Of a stretch of 64,000 nt of DNA, positions 25,321-33,347 are shown in pieces. The notes beneath the pieces are model-generated. The model did no database searches and was not told the origin of the DNA. It worked only from the letters and a program-made list of their open reading frames with translations. The stretch lies in NCBI RefSeq assembly GCF_008041935.1, contig NZ_VKAC01000003.1, positions 62,001-126,000 on the forward strand, in the 5' to 3' direction. Source of the DNA: Quadrisphaera setariae (GTDB lineage: Bacteria; Actinomycetota; Actinomycetes; Actinomycetales; Quadrisphaeraceae). How positions within the stretch are numbered: the first letter of the stretch is position 1; each line of letters starts with the position of its first letter. The position numbers and the translations under genes are program-made.

Positions 25321-25415
25321 GTTGCCACGTGTTGCCCCGCCGTCGCCCGGTCCACACCGTCGGTCGCCGTCCTCGTCGTCGTGCTGGTCCCGCGGCGGCG
25401 GCAACACGTGGCAAC
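25321..25415. promoter_or_regulatory. Pair of identical operator candidates on opposite strands, divergent promoter
   Basis: GTTGCC-ACGT-GTTGCC at 25321-25336 on the plus strand and the same 16 bases at 25400-25415 on the minus strand, centres 79 bp apart. Each copy thus faces one of the two divergent transcription units. The site upstream of uxaC (23885) differs only in the 4-base spacer. A shared regulator of uxaC-uxuB, the dehydrogenase and the isomerases is inferred. Confidence 0.65.
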
Positions 25416-25455
25416 GCCGCGACACCGCGAGCGACCTGCCGCCACCGTGGGCGGC

Positions 25456-26283
25456 ATGTGGACGCTGTCAGGCTTCTCCGACGAGATCTCCGACGACTTC
25501 CAGGAGCAGTGCTCGGTGGTCCGGGGCCTCGGCATGGGCCACCTGGAGCTGCGCTCCGCGTGGGGGACCAACGTGCTCGACCTCGACGAGGCGCAGGTGC
25601 GCCGCGCGCTCGAGGTGCTGCAGGCCCACGACCTGCGGGTCTCCTCGATCGGCAGCCCGGTCGGCAAGGTCCACCTGGACGCCGACGTCGCCGAGCACCT
25701 CGACCGCGCCCGCCGCGCCGTGGAGCTGGCGCAGGCGTTCGGCGCCCGCTACGTCCGCGTCTTCTCCTTCTTCCTGCGACCCGACGAGGCGCCCGAGCAG
25801 GTCCGCGACGCCGTGCTCGAGCGCATGGCCGCCCTCGCCGAGGTGGCCGCCGCCGGCGACGTCGTCTTCCTCCACGAGAACGAGAAGGGCATCTACGGAG
25901 ACGTACCGGCCCGCTGCGCCGACGTGCTCTCGAGCGTGGCCTCGCCCCACCTGCGCGCCGCGTGGGACGCGGCCAACTTCGTGCAGGTGGGTGTGCGGCC
26001 CCACACCGAGGGCTACGCGCTGCTGCGCCCGCACCTGGAGTACGTGCAGGTCAAGGACGCCCATCTCGCCACCGGTGAGGTGGTGCCCGCGGGGCGGGGC
26101 GACGGCGAGGTGCTCGACACGGTCCGCGCGCTGCACGAGGACGGCTTCGACGGGTTCTTCTCCCTCGAGCCGCACCTGGCGCAGGCGCACGAGCTGGGCG
26201 GGTTCTCCGGCCCCGAGCTCTTCACCACCGCTCACACCGCGTTCACCGGCCTGCTGCGGGCCGAGTCCATCAGCTACCGCTGA
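25456..26283 (+). CDS. TIM-barrel sugar isomerase/epimerase
   Basis: 275 residues. Starts MWTLSGFSDEISDDFQEQC, typical of the xylose-isomerase-like TIM-barrel group; metal ligands are recognisable as Glu in VVFLHENEKGIYGD, Asp/His in HLRAAWDAANFVQ and YVQVKDAHL, and Glu in GFFSLEPHL. Likely acts on a free sugar or inositol derivative. ATG 25456 has no ribosome binding site. First gene of a two-gene plus-strand unit. Confidence 0.82.
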   Translation: MWTLSGFSDEISDDFQEQCSVVRGLGMGHLELRSAWGTNVLDLDEAQVRRALEVLQAHDLRVSSIGSPVGKVHLDADVAEHLDRARRAVELAQAFGARYVRVFSFFLRPDEAPEQVRDAVLERMAALAEVAAAGDVVFLHENEKGIYGDVPARCADVLSSVASPHLRAAWDAANFVQVGVRPHTEGYALLRPHLEYVQVKDAHLATGEVVPAGRGDGEVLDTVRALHEDGFDGFFSLEPHLAQAHELGGFSGPELFTTAHTAFTGLLRAESISYR

Positions 26284-26313
26284 CCCGCTGACCGACCCCT
26301 GGAGGAGGAAGCC

Positions 26314-27165
26314 GTGGCGACCATCGGCGTCCAGATGATGATGCTGCGCGAGCAGGTCGAGCAGACCGGCCCGCACGAGGTGCTCCGGCGCCTGTCCGAC
26401 CTCGGCTTCGACACCGTCGAGGTCAGCCAGATCCCCATGACGGCCGACGCCGTCACCCAGATGCGGCGCGCCGCCGACGAGCTCGGCACCGTCTTCGGGG
26501 CGCTGTCCGCGGGCCTGGGGCCCGGCCCCAACGACTCCCTGGTCGACGACGCCGACAAGGTGGTCGCCGACGCGCGGGCGCTGGGCTGCACGCGGGTGCG
26601 GATCGGCATGATGCCCCTGCCCGCCTTCACCTCCCACGAGGCGCTCGTGGCGGCCAGTCGCCAGGCGGAGCAGGCCGCGCGCCGGCTCGCCGACGAGGGC
26701 ATCTCGCTCAGCTACCACAACCACCACGTCGAGTTCGCCCGGCGCGACGGGACCACCCTGCTCGACACCATCCGCGCCGAGGCGCCCTCGCTGACGCTCG
26801 AGGTGGACGTCCACTGGGTCCAGCGCGGCGGCCGCGACCCGGTGCGCACGCTCGGCCAGCTCACCGGAGACGTGGACCTCGTCCACCTCAAGGACTACCG
26901 CGTGGCCGTGCCCACCGAGCAGCTGCTGGCCGACGTGGCCAGCGGCGGCCCCGGGGGCTTCATGCGCGCCTTCACCGACCTCGTGCAGTTCGCCGAGGTG
27001 GGCGAGGGCAGCCTCGACTGGCCCGAGGTGGTGCCCGCGGCGCTCGCCGCCGGCGCCCAGCACCTCTTCATCGAGCAGGACGTGCAGTACGGGCGCGACC
27101 CGTACGACTGCCTGCGCACCTCGCGGGAGAACCTCGTGGCGATGGGCTTCGGGCACCTCCTCTGA
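26314..27165 (+). CDS. TIM-barrel sugar isomerase/epimerase (second)
   Basis: 283 residues from GTG 26314 with GGAGGAGG six bases upstream. Same superfamily as the previous gene but not a close copy: LSYHNHHVEFAR gives one acidic ligand, LEVDVHWVQRGG and DLVHLKDYRV the next, and LFIEQDVQYGRDPYD the last Glu. Resembles 2-keto-myo-inositol isomerase or epimerase relatives. Thirty bases after the previous stop, so co-transcribed; followed by a long hairpin. Confidence 0.82.
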   Translation: MATIGVQMMMLREQVEQTGPHEVLRRLSDLGFDTVEVSQIPMTADAVTQMRRAADELGTVFGALSAGLGPGPNDSLVDDADKVVADARALGCTRVRIGMMPLPAFTSHEALVAASRQAEQAARRLADEGISLSYHNHHVEFARRDGTTLLDTIRAEAPSLTLEVDVHWVQRGGRDPVRTLGQLTGDVDLVHLKDYRVAVPTEQLLADVASGGPGGFMRAFTDLVQFAEVGEGSLDWPEVVPAALAAGAQHLFIEQDVQYGRDPYDCLRTSRENLVAMGFGHLL

Positions 27166-27233
27166 CCACAGCGCCTCCAGGGCGACCCGTGCCGCTGCTC
27201 GGGCGGCGCAGGCAGCCCTGGAGGCGGCTGTGG
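27166..27233 (+). terminator. Long hairpin after the isomerase unit
   Basis: Left arm 27166-27183 (CCACAGCGCCTCCAGGGC) pairs with 27215-27233; 18 pairs with one bulged base. It starts directly after the stop codon and lies between two convergent genes, so it probably ends both. The 31-base loop is GC-rich and can fold further. Confidence 0.65.
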
Positions 27234-27390
27234 TTCGAGTGCTCGACAGGCTCAACGCAGGTCCCTTCGCAGGTGCTGGCCGGTGCGGCCCTCACCCGCC
27301 GATCGGTGGGGTGCGCTGCCGACGTGAGCCGAGCGCCGAGATGCGCAGGACCTTCACGGCTCCGTCACAGGGAGCGCGACCTCCGCGTGC
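27234..27390. other. Intergenic stretch, no gene seen; REP-like core
   Basis: About 160 bases without a supported frame. It contains CTCGACAGGCTCAAC at 27240-27254, resembling the core of the palindromic repeats scattered through many actinomycete genomes. Only one copy is in this window, so the identification is tentative. Confidence 0.3.
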
Positions 27391-28362
27391 TCAGCTCCTC
27401 ACGGCGCCGGGCTCGCCGATGCGCTCGAGGGCGTCGACCACCAGGTCCCAGAAGCGCTCGCGGTCCAGCTCCACCGCCGCCGACGTGGCGCAGCCCGGCG
27501 GTGCGGGGGCGCGCCGGTCGGCGACGGTCATGCCGAGGGTGTGGGTGCCGGTGGTCTCCACGACGATCGGCATGCGGACCGCGCGCACGACCGTCGGGTC
27601 GATGACGTGGGCGACCGCGCACGGGTCGTGCACCGGTGGGTGCTCGAAGCCCTGGGCGTCGCGGTAGGCGCGGGTGAAGTGCTCGAAGAGCTCCCCGACG
27701 AACCGCGCGGGGCCCGTGCCCACCCGGGCGACGCGCTCCACGACGTCGGGGGTGGCCAGCGCCTGGTGCGTCACGTCCAGCCCGACCATCGTCACGTCCC
27801 AGCCGGCGGAGAAGACGATCGCCGCGGCCTCGGGGTCGATGACGATGTTGAACTCGGCCACCGGGCTCCAGTTGCCCACGGCGACGCCGCCACCCATGAG
27901 CACCACGCGGTTGACGCGCTCGACGAGGCGCGGCTCCCTGCGGACCGCCAGGGCGATGTTGGTGAGCCCACCGGTGGGGACGAGCGTCACGGTGCCGGGT
28001 TCGTGGGCCATGACCGTGTCGATGATGAGGTCGACGGCGTGCCGCGGGTCCAGCTCGAGGTCCGGTTCCACCAGCTCGGGACCGTCCATGCCCGTCTCGC
28101 CGTGGACGTCCGGAGCGGTCTGCACCTCGCGCAGCAGCGGCCTGTCGGCGCCCGCGGCGAACGGCACGCCCGTGATGCCGGCGACCCGCGCCACCACGAG
28201 GGCGTTGCGGGTGACCTTCTCCAGGGTCTGGTTGCCCACGACGGTGGTGACCGCCAGCAGCTCCACGTGCGGGCTGCCGTGGGCCAGCAGGATCGCCACG
28301 GCGTCGTCGTGGCCGGGGTCGCAGTCGATGATGATCTTCTCGGGTGCTTCGGGACGGGGCAC
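27391..28362 (-). CDS. Inosine-uridine-preferring nucleoside hydrolase
   Basis: 323 residues from GTG 28362 with GAGAGGTG just upstream. The calcium and ribose-binding cluster DCDPGHDDA occurs at the N-terminus, followed by TTVVGNQTLEKVTRNAL, VPTGGLTNIALAV, MGGGVAVGNWSPVAEFNIVIDPEAA and a C-terminal HDPCAVAHV with the catalytic His/Asp. Splits purine or pyrimidine ribonucleosides into base and ribose in the cytoplasm (salvage). Transcribed alone. Confidence 0.93.
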   Translation of the reverse strand: MPRPEAPEKIIIDCDPGHDDAVAILLAHGSPHVELLAVTTVVGNQTLEKVTRNALVVARVAGITGVPFAAGADRPLLREVQTAPDVHGETGMDGPELVEPDLELDPRHAVDLIIDTVMAHEPGTVTLVPTGGLTNIALAVRREPRLVERVNRVVLMGGGVAVGNWSPVAEFNIVIDPEAAAIVFSAGWDVTMVGLDVTHQALATPDVVERVARVGTGPARFVGELFEHFTRAYRDAQGFEHPPVHDPCAVAHVIDPTVVRAVRMPIVVETTGTHTLGMTVADRRAPAPPGCATSAAVELDRERFWDLVVDALERIGEPGAVRS

Positions 28363-28437
28363 GTCACCTCTCCTCGTCGTCGGGGCCGGGCGCCTGCGCG
28401 GGCTCGTCATCCTCGACCAGCCCTCGGTGCGGGTGCC

Positions 28438-28467
28438 TTGTGGGTGCCCGCGCCGCGGGGCTACCTT
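28438..28467 (+). promoter_or_regulatory. Promoter candidate for tryptophan 2,3-dioxygenase
   Basis: TTGTGG (28438-28443), 18-base spacer, TACCTT (28462-28467) in the 290-base gap before kynA. This would leave a leader of about 180 bases, in which I see no riboswitch or ORF. Confidence 0.35.
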
Positions 28468-28652
28468 CTGCGGCACCCGCCTCGCGCTGCGCCCCTGCTG
28501 GTGCACGTCGGGCGGACCCAGGTCTCCCGAGACCGAGACGGACCCGCGCCCGGAGGTGACCGGACCCGGAGCCGTGGGCGCTACCGGGGCCGTCACCGGC
28601 CGGTGCGCTCCGCTCCGACCGCACCCGCCGCGCCGTCACCTCCGGAGGCACC

Positions 28653-29528
28653 ATGACGTCCGCACACCCCACCCCCGGCACCAGCGCGAACACGCGGGAG
28701 GTCGAGGACGGCGTCGTCACCGACTTCACCCGCGAGATGTCCTACGGGGCCTACCTGCACCTGGACGAGCTGCTGTCCGCCCAGCACCCGCTGAGCGTGC
28801 CCGAGCACCACGACGAGCTGCTCTTCATCGTCCAGCACCAGACCTCCGAGCTGTGGCTGAAGCTCGTGCTCCACGAGCTGCGCGCCGCCATGGCCGCCCT
28901 GGCCGCCGACGACCTGCGCGGCGCGCTGAAGAACATCGCCCGCGTCAAGCACGTCCAGAGGACGCTCACCGAGCAGTGGTCGGTGCTGGCCACGCTCACC
29001 CCCACCGAGTACGCGCAGTTCCGCGGCTTCCTCGCCAGCTCCTCGGGGTTCCAGAGCCACCAGTACCGGGCGGTGGAGTTCGCGCTCGGCAACAAGAACG
29101 CCGCGATGCTCGCCGTCTTCGCGCACGAGCCGGCCCAGCAGGCCCAGCTGCGCGAGCTGCTGGAGTCCCCGAGCCTGTACGACGAGTTCCTCCGCCTCCT
29201 CGCCCGCCGCGGCCACGACGTCCCGCCCCTGCTGCTGGAGCGCGACGTCACGAAGGCCCACGTGCACACCCCGGAGCTGGTGGCCGTGTTCCGGCGCATC
29301 TACGAGGACGCCCGCGCGCACTGGGACGAGTACGAGGCCTGCGAGGAGCTGGTGGACCTGGAGGAGAACTTCCAGCTGTGGAGGTTCCGCCACCTCAAGA
29401 CCGTCGAGCGGACCATCGGCTTCAAGCGCGGCACCGGCGGCTCCTCCGGCGTCGACTTCCTCGCGCGGGCGCTCAGCCTGACGTTCTTCCCCGAGCTGTA
29501 CGCCGTCCGCACCGAGGTCGGTGTCTGA
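28653..29528 (+). CDS. kynA: Tryptophan 2,3-dioxygenase
   Basis: 291 residues from ATG 28653 with GGAGG four bases upstream. Haem enzyme that opens the indole ring of L-tryptophan to N-formylkynurenine. Signature [13 protein letters not shown] at the N-terminus, [19 protein letters not shown] with the distal His, [12 protein letters not shown] with substrate-binding Phe/Arg, and the proximal-His helix near residue 245 ([16 protein letters not shown]). No formamidase, kynureninase or transporter adjoins, so the rest of the pathway is elsewhere. Confidence 0.96.
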   Translation: MTSAHPTPGTSANTREVEDGVVTDFTREMSYGAYLHLDELLSAQHPLSVPEHHDELLFIVQHQTSELWLKLVLHELRAAMAALAADDLRGALKNIARVKHVQRTLTEQWSVLATLTPTEYAQFRGFLASSSGFQSHQYRAVEFALGNKNAAMLAVFAHEPAQQAQLRELLESPSLYDEFLRLLARRGHDVPPLLLERDVTKAHVHTPELVAVFRRIYEDARAHWDEYEACEELVDLEENFQLWRFRHLKTVERTIGFKRGTGGSSGVDFLARALSLTFFPELYAVRTEVGV

Positions 29529-29529
29529 T

Positions 29530-29589
29530 CCCTTCGTGATCATGGGCGTCGTGCGCAGTGGTGTGCGCAACGCCGATGATCACGAAGGG
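29530..29589. terminator. Bidirectional hairpin, repeat-family member
   Basis: The 14-base stem CCCTTCGTGATCAT (29530-29543) pairs with 29576-29589, extended by GGGCGT/ACGCC and TGCGCA stretches. It lies directly between kynA and the convergent helicase gene. Its first 21 bases match 18 of 21 with the hairpin at 48849, so the two belong to one repeat family. Confidence 0.7.
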
Positions 29590-29597
29590 GGGCGGGG

Positions 29598-32060
29598 TCA
29601 GGGGGTGAGGCCCTCCTCGAGGGCGTCGGTGAGCAGGCCCACCAGCGCCTCCAGCTGCACGTCGACGGAGTCGCCGACCTCCTCGTCGGAGCCGTCCAGC
29701 GCCCGCGCCGCCAGTCCCGCCTTGCTGTCGATCATCGCGGCGATCCGCGCGTCCAGCGTCTGCGCCGCGATGACCCGCCACGCCGTCACCGGCTCGGTCT
29801 GGCCGATGCGGTGGACCCGGTCGATGGCCTGCGTCTGCTCCGCGTCGGTCCACGACAGCTCGGCGAGCACCACGTCGGAGGCCACCTGCAGGTTGAGCCC
29901 CACGCCGGCTGCCGTGAGGGAGCACACGACGACGGCGACGTCGGGGTCGGTGACGAACGCGTCGACGTTGCGCTGGCGCACCTCCGGCGTCTGCCCGCCG
30001 CGCACCGAGGAGAACCGCAGGCCCTGCCGGGAGAACAGCTCCTCGGCGGCGTCCATGACCTCCACGTGCTTGGCGAAGAGCACGACCTTGCCGGCGCTGC
30101 GCGCCAGCTGCGCGGTGTAGTCCGCCGCCAGCTCCGCCTTGGCCCGGCCGATGCGGCGCACCACGCTGAAGACGTTCTCGCCGGTGCCGGTCTCGCCGTC
30201 CTTGAGCTCGGCCTTGGCCACCCGCCGCACGAGCGCGGCGTCGATGACCGGCTCGGGCGCGTCAGGCGTGGCGCCGAGGGCCTCGTAGGCCTCCTCGACC
30301 ACCGCGGCGGCCTCGGCCGCCGCCTGGGCGGCTGCCTCGGCCTCGGTCTGGGCCCCGATGGTCGGCACCGCGTCGGCCACGGCGTCCGCCGGCGCCTCGG
30401 CAGCAGGTACCTGCGCGCCAGTGCGGGTCACGTCGACGCGCTCGTCGTCGTCCTCCGCCCCCATGGCCAGCGCGCCGTCCAGGCCCGCGGCGGCGCGGTG
30501 CGCGAGTGCGCGGTGGTACCGCTCGACCATGCGCAGCGCGAGGTCGCGCTCGGCGGCGCGCACGGAGCGGCCGGCGGGCCCGTCGAGGTCCACGGGGAGG
30601 TCCGCCACGCGGCGGGAGGGGATGTCGGCGGCGACGTCCACCTTGCGGCGCCGCACGATGCCCATGTCCACCACGGCTCGGCGGGCGCCGGGGTAGAAGT
30701 CCGGGTCGGCGGGGGTCCTGTCGAGCTCCTCCAGGGCCTCGAGCAGCTGCGGCACCGGGCGGGTGCCGTCGGTCCAGCCGAGCAGCTGCCAGATGGCGCG
30801 GAAGTCGTCGACGTCGTTGATGAGCGGCGTGCCGGTCAGCGCCATGACCAGCGGGTCGGGCGTGCGGGTGCGGACGCGGTCGGCGATGGCCAGCACGTTC
30901 TGGGACCGCTGGGAGGTCTTGTTCTTGATGAAGTGCGCCTCGTCGACCACCATCCCGCGGAAGCCGAAGTCGCCCAGCCACCCCAGGTGGCGGTCGAGGA
31001 CCTCGTAGTTCACCACCACGACGTCGGCGAAGCCGTTGACGCTCTCACCGCTGCCCTGCACCACGGTGGTGGAGCGGTGCGGCACCCACAGCCCCGCTTC
31101 GCGCGCCCAGTTGGTCTTCACCACGCTCGGGACGACGACGAGCAGCGGGTACGCCATCGCGGCCTCGGCTGCGAGCAGCGCCTGCGCGGTCTTGCCCAGG
31201 CCCGGCTCGTCGGCGAGCAGGAAGGTGCGGTGGCCCTGCGCGGCGGCGGCGACCAGCTCGCCCTGGTGCTGCATGAGGTCCTTGCCCGCCGGCGTGTACT
31301 GGGCGGTCGGCTCGGGCAGCTCCATGCACGCGGCCTCGCCGCCGCTGGCCCGCTCGAAGGAGCTCAGCAGCGCCGCGACGAGGTCCCAGCCGCCGAGGCG
31401 GCGGGGGAGGAAGGCGTGGTCGGGCTGGGGCGTGAACACGGGCGCCAGGAACGGGTTGGCCAGCTGGCGGGAGGCGACCGACGTGGGCACCACGGCGCGC
31501 TCGGAGGCCGCCGCGGGCGCCGCTGCGCCGGTGGGCGGCGCGAACGGCGAGGTGACGGCGGCCGTCGCGGTCGCCTGCTGAGCCGGGACGTCCTGCGGGG
31601 CGGGCTCGATGCCGGCCTCGCGCTGCATCTCGCGCAGCAGCGCCCGCGAGCTGGGCGCGATGACGGCGTCGTCGGAGAGCAGGTGCAGCAGCCCCGCGTC
31701 GCGCACGGCCGCCACGGCCAGCTGGGCGGCCACCTGGTCGAGGCGCTTGAGCCGCTCGGAGCGCCTGGCCTCGGTGATGGCCGCGCCCTGGACGCGGGCG
31801 CGCTCCTCGCGCAGCAGCAGCGCCACGGCCTGGAACCGCGAGCGGACAGCCGGCGTCAGGCGCCCCGTCTTCACCGCCTGCTGGACCTCGCGGACGCCGT
31901 CGGACAGGACGGCGACCACGTCCTTGCGCTGGCGGGTCGCGCCGCGGCGCACACCCCCGCCGCTGCCGCCGCTGCCGCGTCCGTCGCGGCGGGTGTCACC
32001 GCGGGTCGAGCTGCCGTTGCTGCTGCGGCGTCCGTCGCCGCCGCGCTGGCCCTGGGCCAA
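29598..32060 (-). CDS. SNF2/HepA-family DNA-dependent ATPase (helicase-like)
   Basis: About 820 residues. Residues 1-50 are a Gly/Arg/Ser-rich basic head; a helical region (about 50-260) follows; the motor starts at about 255: Walker A LADEPGLGKT near 285, VVDEAHFIKN near 370, LTGTPL motif III, and a C-terminal RecA domain with VVVCSLTAAGVGLN and QAIDRVHRIGQ. An acidic, alanine-rich insert (about 530-600) separates the lobes. TTG 32060 is preferred (AGGAGG five bases upstream); GTG 32066 overlaps that binding site. DEPGLGKT replaces the common DEMGLGKT. Acts on DNA or RNA-polymerase complexes; partner unknown. Confidence 0.9.
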   Translation of the reverse strand: MAQGQRGGDGRRSSNGSSTRGDTRRDGRGSGGSGGGVRRGATRQRKDVVAVLSDGVREVQQAVKTGRLTPAVRSRFQAVALLLREERARVQGAAITEARRSERLKRLDQVAAQLAVAAVRDAGLLHLLSDDAVIAPSSRALLREMQREAGIEPAPQDVPAQQATATAAVTSPFAPPTGAAAPAAASERAVVPTSVASRQLANPFLAPVFTPQPDHAFLPRRLGGWDLVAALLSSFERASGGEAACMELPEPTAQYTPAGKDLMQHQGELVAAAAQGHRTFLLADEPGLGKTAQALLAAEAAMAYPLLVVVPSVVKTNWAREAGLWVPHRSTTVVQGSGESVNGFADVVVVNYEVLDRHLGWLGDFGFRGMVVDEAHFIKNKTSQRSQNVLAIADRVRTRTPDPLVMALTGTPLINDVDDFRAIWQLLGWTDGTRPVPQLLEALEELDRTPADPDFYPGARRAVVDMGIVRRRKVDVAADIPSRRVADLPVDLDGPAGRSVRAAERDLALRMVERYHRALAHRAAAGLDGALAMGAEDDDERVDVTRTGAQVPAAEAPADAVADAVPTIGAQTEAEAAAQAAAEAAAVVEEAYEALGATPDAPEPVIDAALVRRVAKAELKDGETGTGENVFSVVRRIGRAKAELAADYTAQLARSAGKVVLFAKHVEVMDAAEELFSRQGLRFSSVRGGQTPEVRQRNVDAFVTDPDVAVVVCSLTAAGVGLNLQVASDVVLAELSWTDAEQTQAIDRVHRIGQTEPVTAWRVIAAQTLDARIAAMIDSKAGLAARALDGSDEEVGDSVDVQLEALVGLLTDALEEGLTP

Positions 32061-32287
32061 TGCCACCTCCTGGAGGCGTCGAGGCGCCGGGGCGCCACGT
32101 CGTCACCCGCTGCCGCGGCGGCGCTCGCGCTGGAGCTGGCCGCTGGACCACCGGGCGTCGAGCCCGGGTCTTCGCGTCAGGGGGCGTTGCCCCCATGGTA
32201 GGCGGACGACGCGCCCCCTCCGGACGTGATCCCGCGACCTGCGTAGCCTCGCCGCCACCGTCCTCCGTCCGCGACCGTCGACCGCTC

Positions 32288-32311
32288 GTCGACTCCTCAT
32301 CGACTCCTCAT
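32288..32311. repeat. Short tandem repeat upstream of the esterase
   Basis: TCGACTCCTCA occurs twice in a row (about 32288-32310) in the 260-base gap before the esterase gene; a -10-like TAGCCT lies at 32244-32249. Significance unknown. Confidence 0.4.
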
Positions 32312-32328
32312 CCACCCAGGGAGGTGCC

Positions 32329-33285
32329 GTGGCCGCTCGTCCGCGCTTCGACCCCGAGCTCCGGGCCGGGCTGGCCGTCGTCGGCGGCGTCTTCCCGCCC
32401 ACCATCACCCCGGAGCTCATCCCGTTCATGCGGCGCTCCTACGCCTCGCCTCCGCTGGAGGAGTCGCTGGCGGGACGGTCGGTGGTGAGCGAGGACGTGA
32501 CCGTCGAGGGCCACGGGGGCACGCCCATCACCGTCTCCGTGCTCCGAGACCCGCGCCGGAGCGGCCCTCGGCCGGGAGTGCTCTACGCGCACTCGGGCGG
32601 GATGGTGTTCGGAGACCGCTTCAGCGGGCTCGACATGGTCTTCGACTGGGTGGAGCGCCTGGGGCTCGTGGTGGTCACCCCGGAGTACCGCCTGGCTCCC
32701 GAGCACCCCGACCCGGTTCCGAGGGAGGACTGCTACGCGGCTCTGGTGTGGATGGCGCAGCAGGCCGAGCAGCTGGGCGTCCGCCCCGACCGGCTGGTGG
32801 TGGGCGGAGCCAGCGCCGGCGGCGGACTGGCCGCCGGTCTCGCGCTGGCCGCGCGCGACCGGGGCGGGCCGGCGCTGGTCGGCCAGCTGCTCGACTGCCC
32901 GATGCTCGACGACCGCGGGCTCACCCCCTCCACGCGCGCCTTCGACGGCGTCGGCGTGTGGGACCGGACCAGCAACGAGACGGGGTGGAGGGCGCTGCTG
33001 GGAGACGCCGTCGGCGGTCCGGACGTGCCACCCCTCGCAGCGCCGGCGCGGGCGTCGGACCTGCGCGGCCTGCCGCCGGCCTTCCTCAGCGTGGGCGAGG
33101 CCGAGATCTTCCGCGACGAGGCGGTCGCCTACGCCTCGGGGCTCTGGGCCGCCGGGGTGGACGCCGAGCTCCACGTGTGGCCGGGCGGCTTCCACGCCTT
33201 CGACATCTTCGCCCCGCACACCGCCCTGGCCCGGTCCCTCGTGGCGGTGCGGACCGCGTGGCTGGAGCGCCTCCTGGAGGACTGA
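32329..33285 (+). CDS. Alpha/beta hydrolase, HSL-type esterase/lipase
   Basis: 318 residues from GTG 32329, GGGAGG four bases upstream. Hormone-sensitive-lipase family: oxyanion motif HSGGMVFGD (about 84-92), nucleophile GASAGGG (Ser near 164), acid in EIFRDEAVAYAS and His in WPGGFHAFD (about 285). Cytoplasmic (no signal peptide), so it likely hydrolyses acyl esters of small molecules. A separate unit before the PucR-like regulator. Confidence 0.9.
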   Translation: MAARPRFDPELRAGLAVVGGVFPPTITPELIPFMRRSYASPPLEESLAGRSVVSEDVTVEGHGGTPITVSVLRDPRRSGPRPGVLYAHSGGMVFGDRFSGLDMVFDWVERLGLVVVTPEYRLAPEHPDPVPREDCYAALVWMAQQAEQLGVRPDRLVVGGASAGGGLAAGLALAARDRGGPALVGQLLDCPMLDDRGLTPSTRAFDGVGVWDRTSNETGWRALLGDAVGGPDVPPLAAPARASDLRGLPPAFLSVGEAEIFRDEAVAYASGLWAAGVDAELHVWPGGFHAFDIFAPHTALARSLVAVRTAWLERLLED

Positions 33286-33347
33286 CGGCCCTGGTCCGCC
33301 CGGTCGGGCGCTGGTCACCGGGCTGCCCGCGGCGCGAGGATGGACGG

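Noticed and set aside
22492-26283. A 1263-codon plus-strand frame opposite uxaC and the oxidoreductase
   Set aside because: It is the antisense shadow of two strongly recognised genes; only the tail from ATG 25456 is a recognised protein.
27230-27250. A tRNA T-arm-like GGTTCGAG sequence
   Set aside because: No matching acceptor, D or anticodon arms in the surrounding bases; it is more likely part of a palindromic repeat core.
28363-28652. A riboswitch in the kynA leader
   Set aside because: No conserved riboswitch core could be recognised by eye; only a promoter-like pair was noted.
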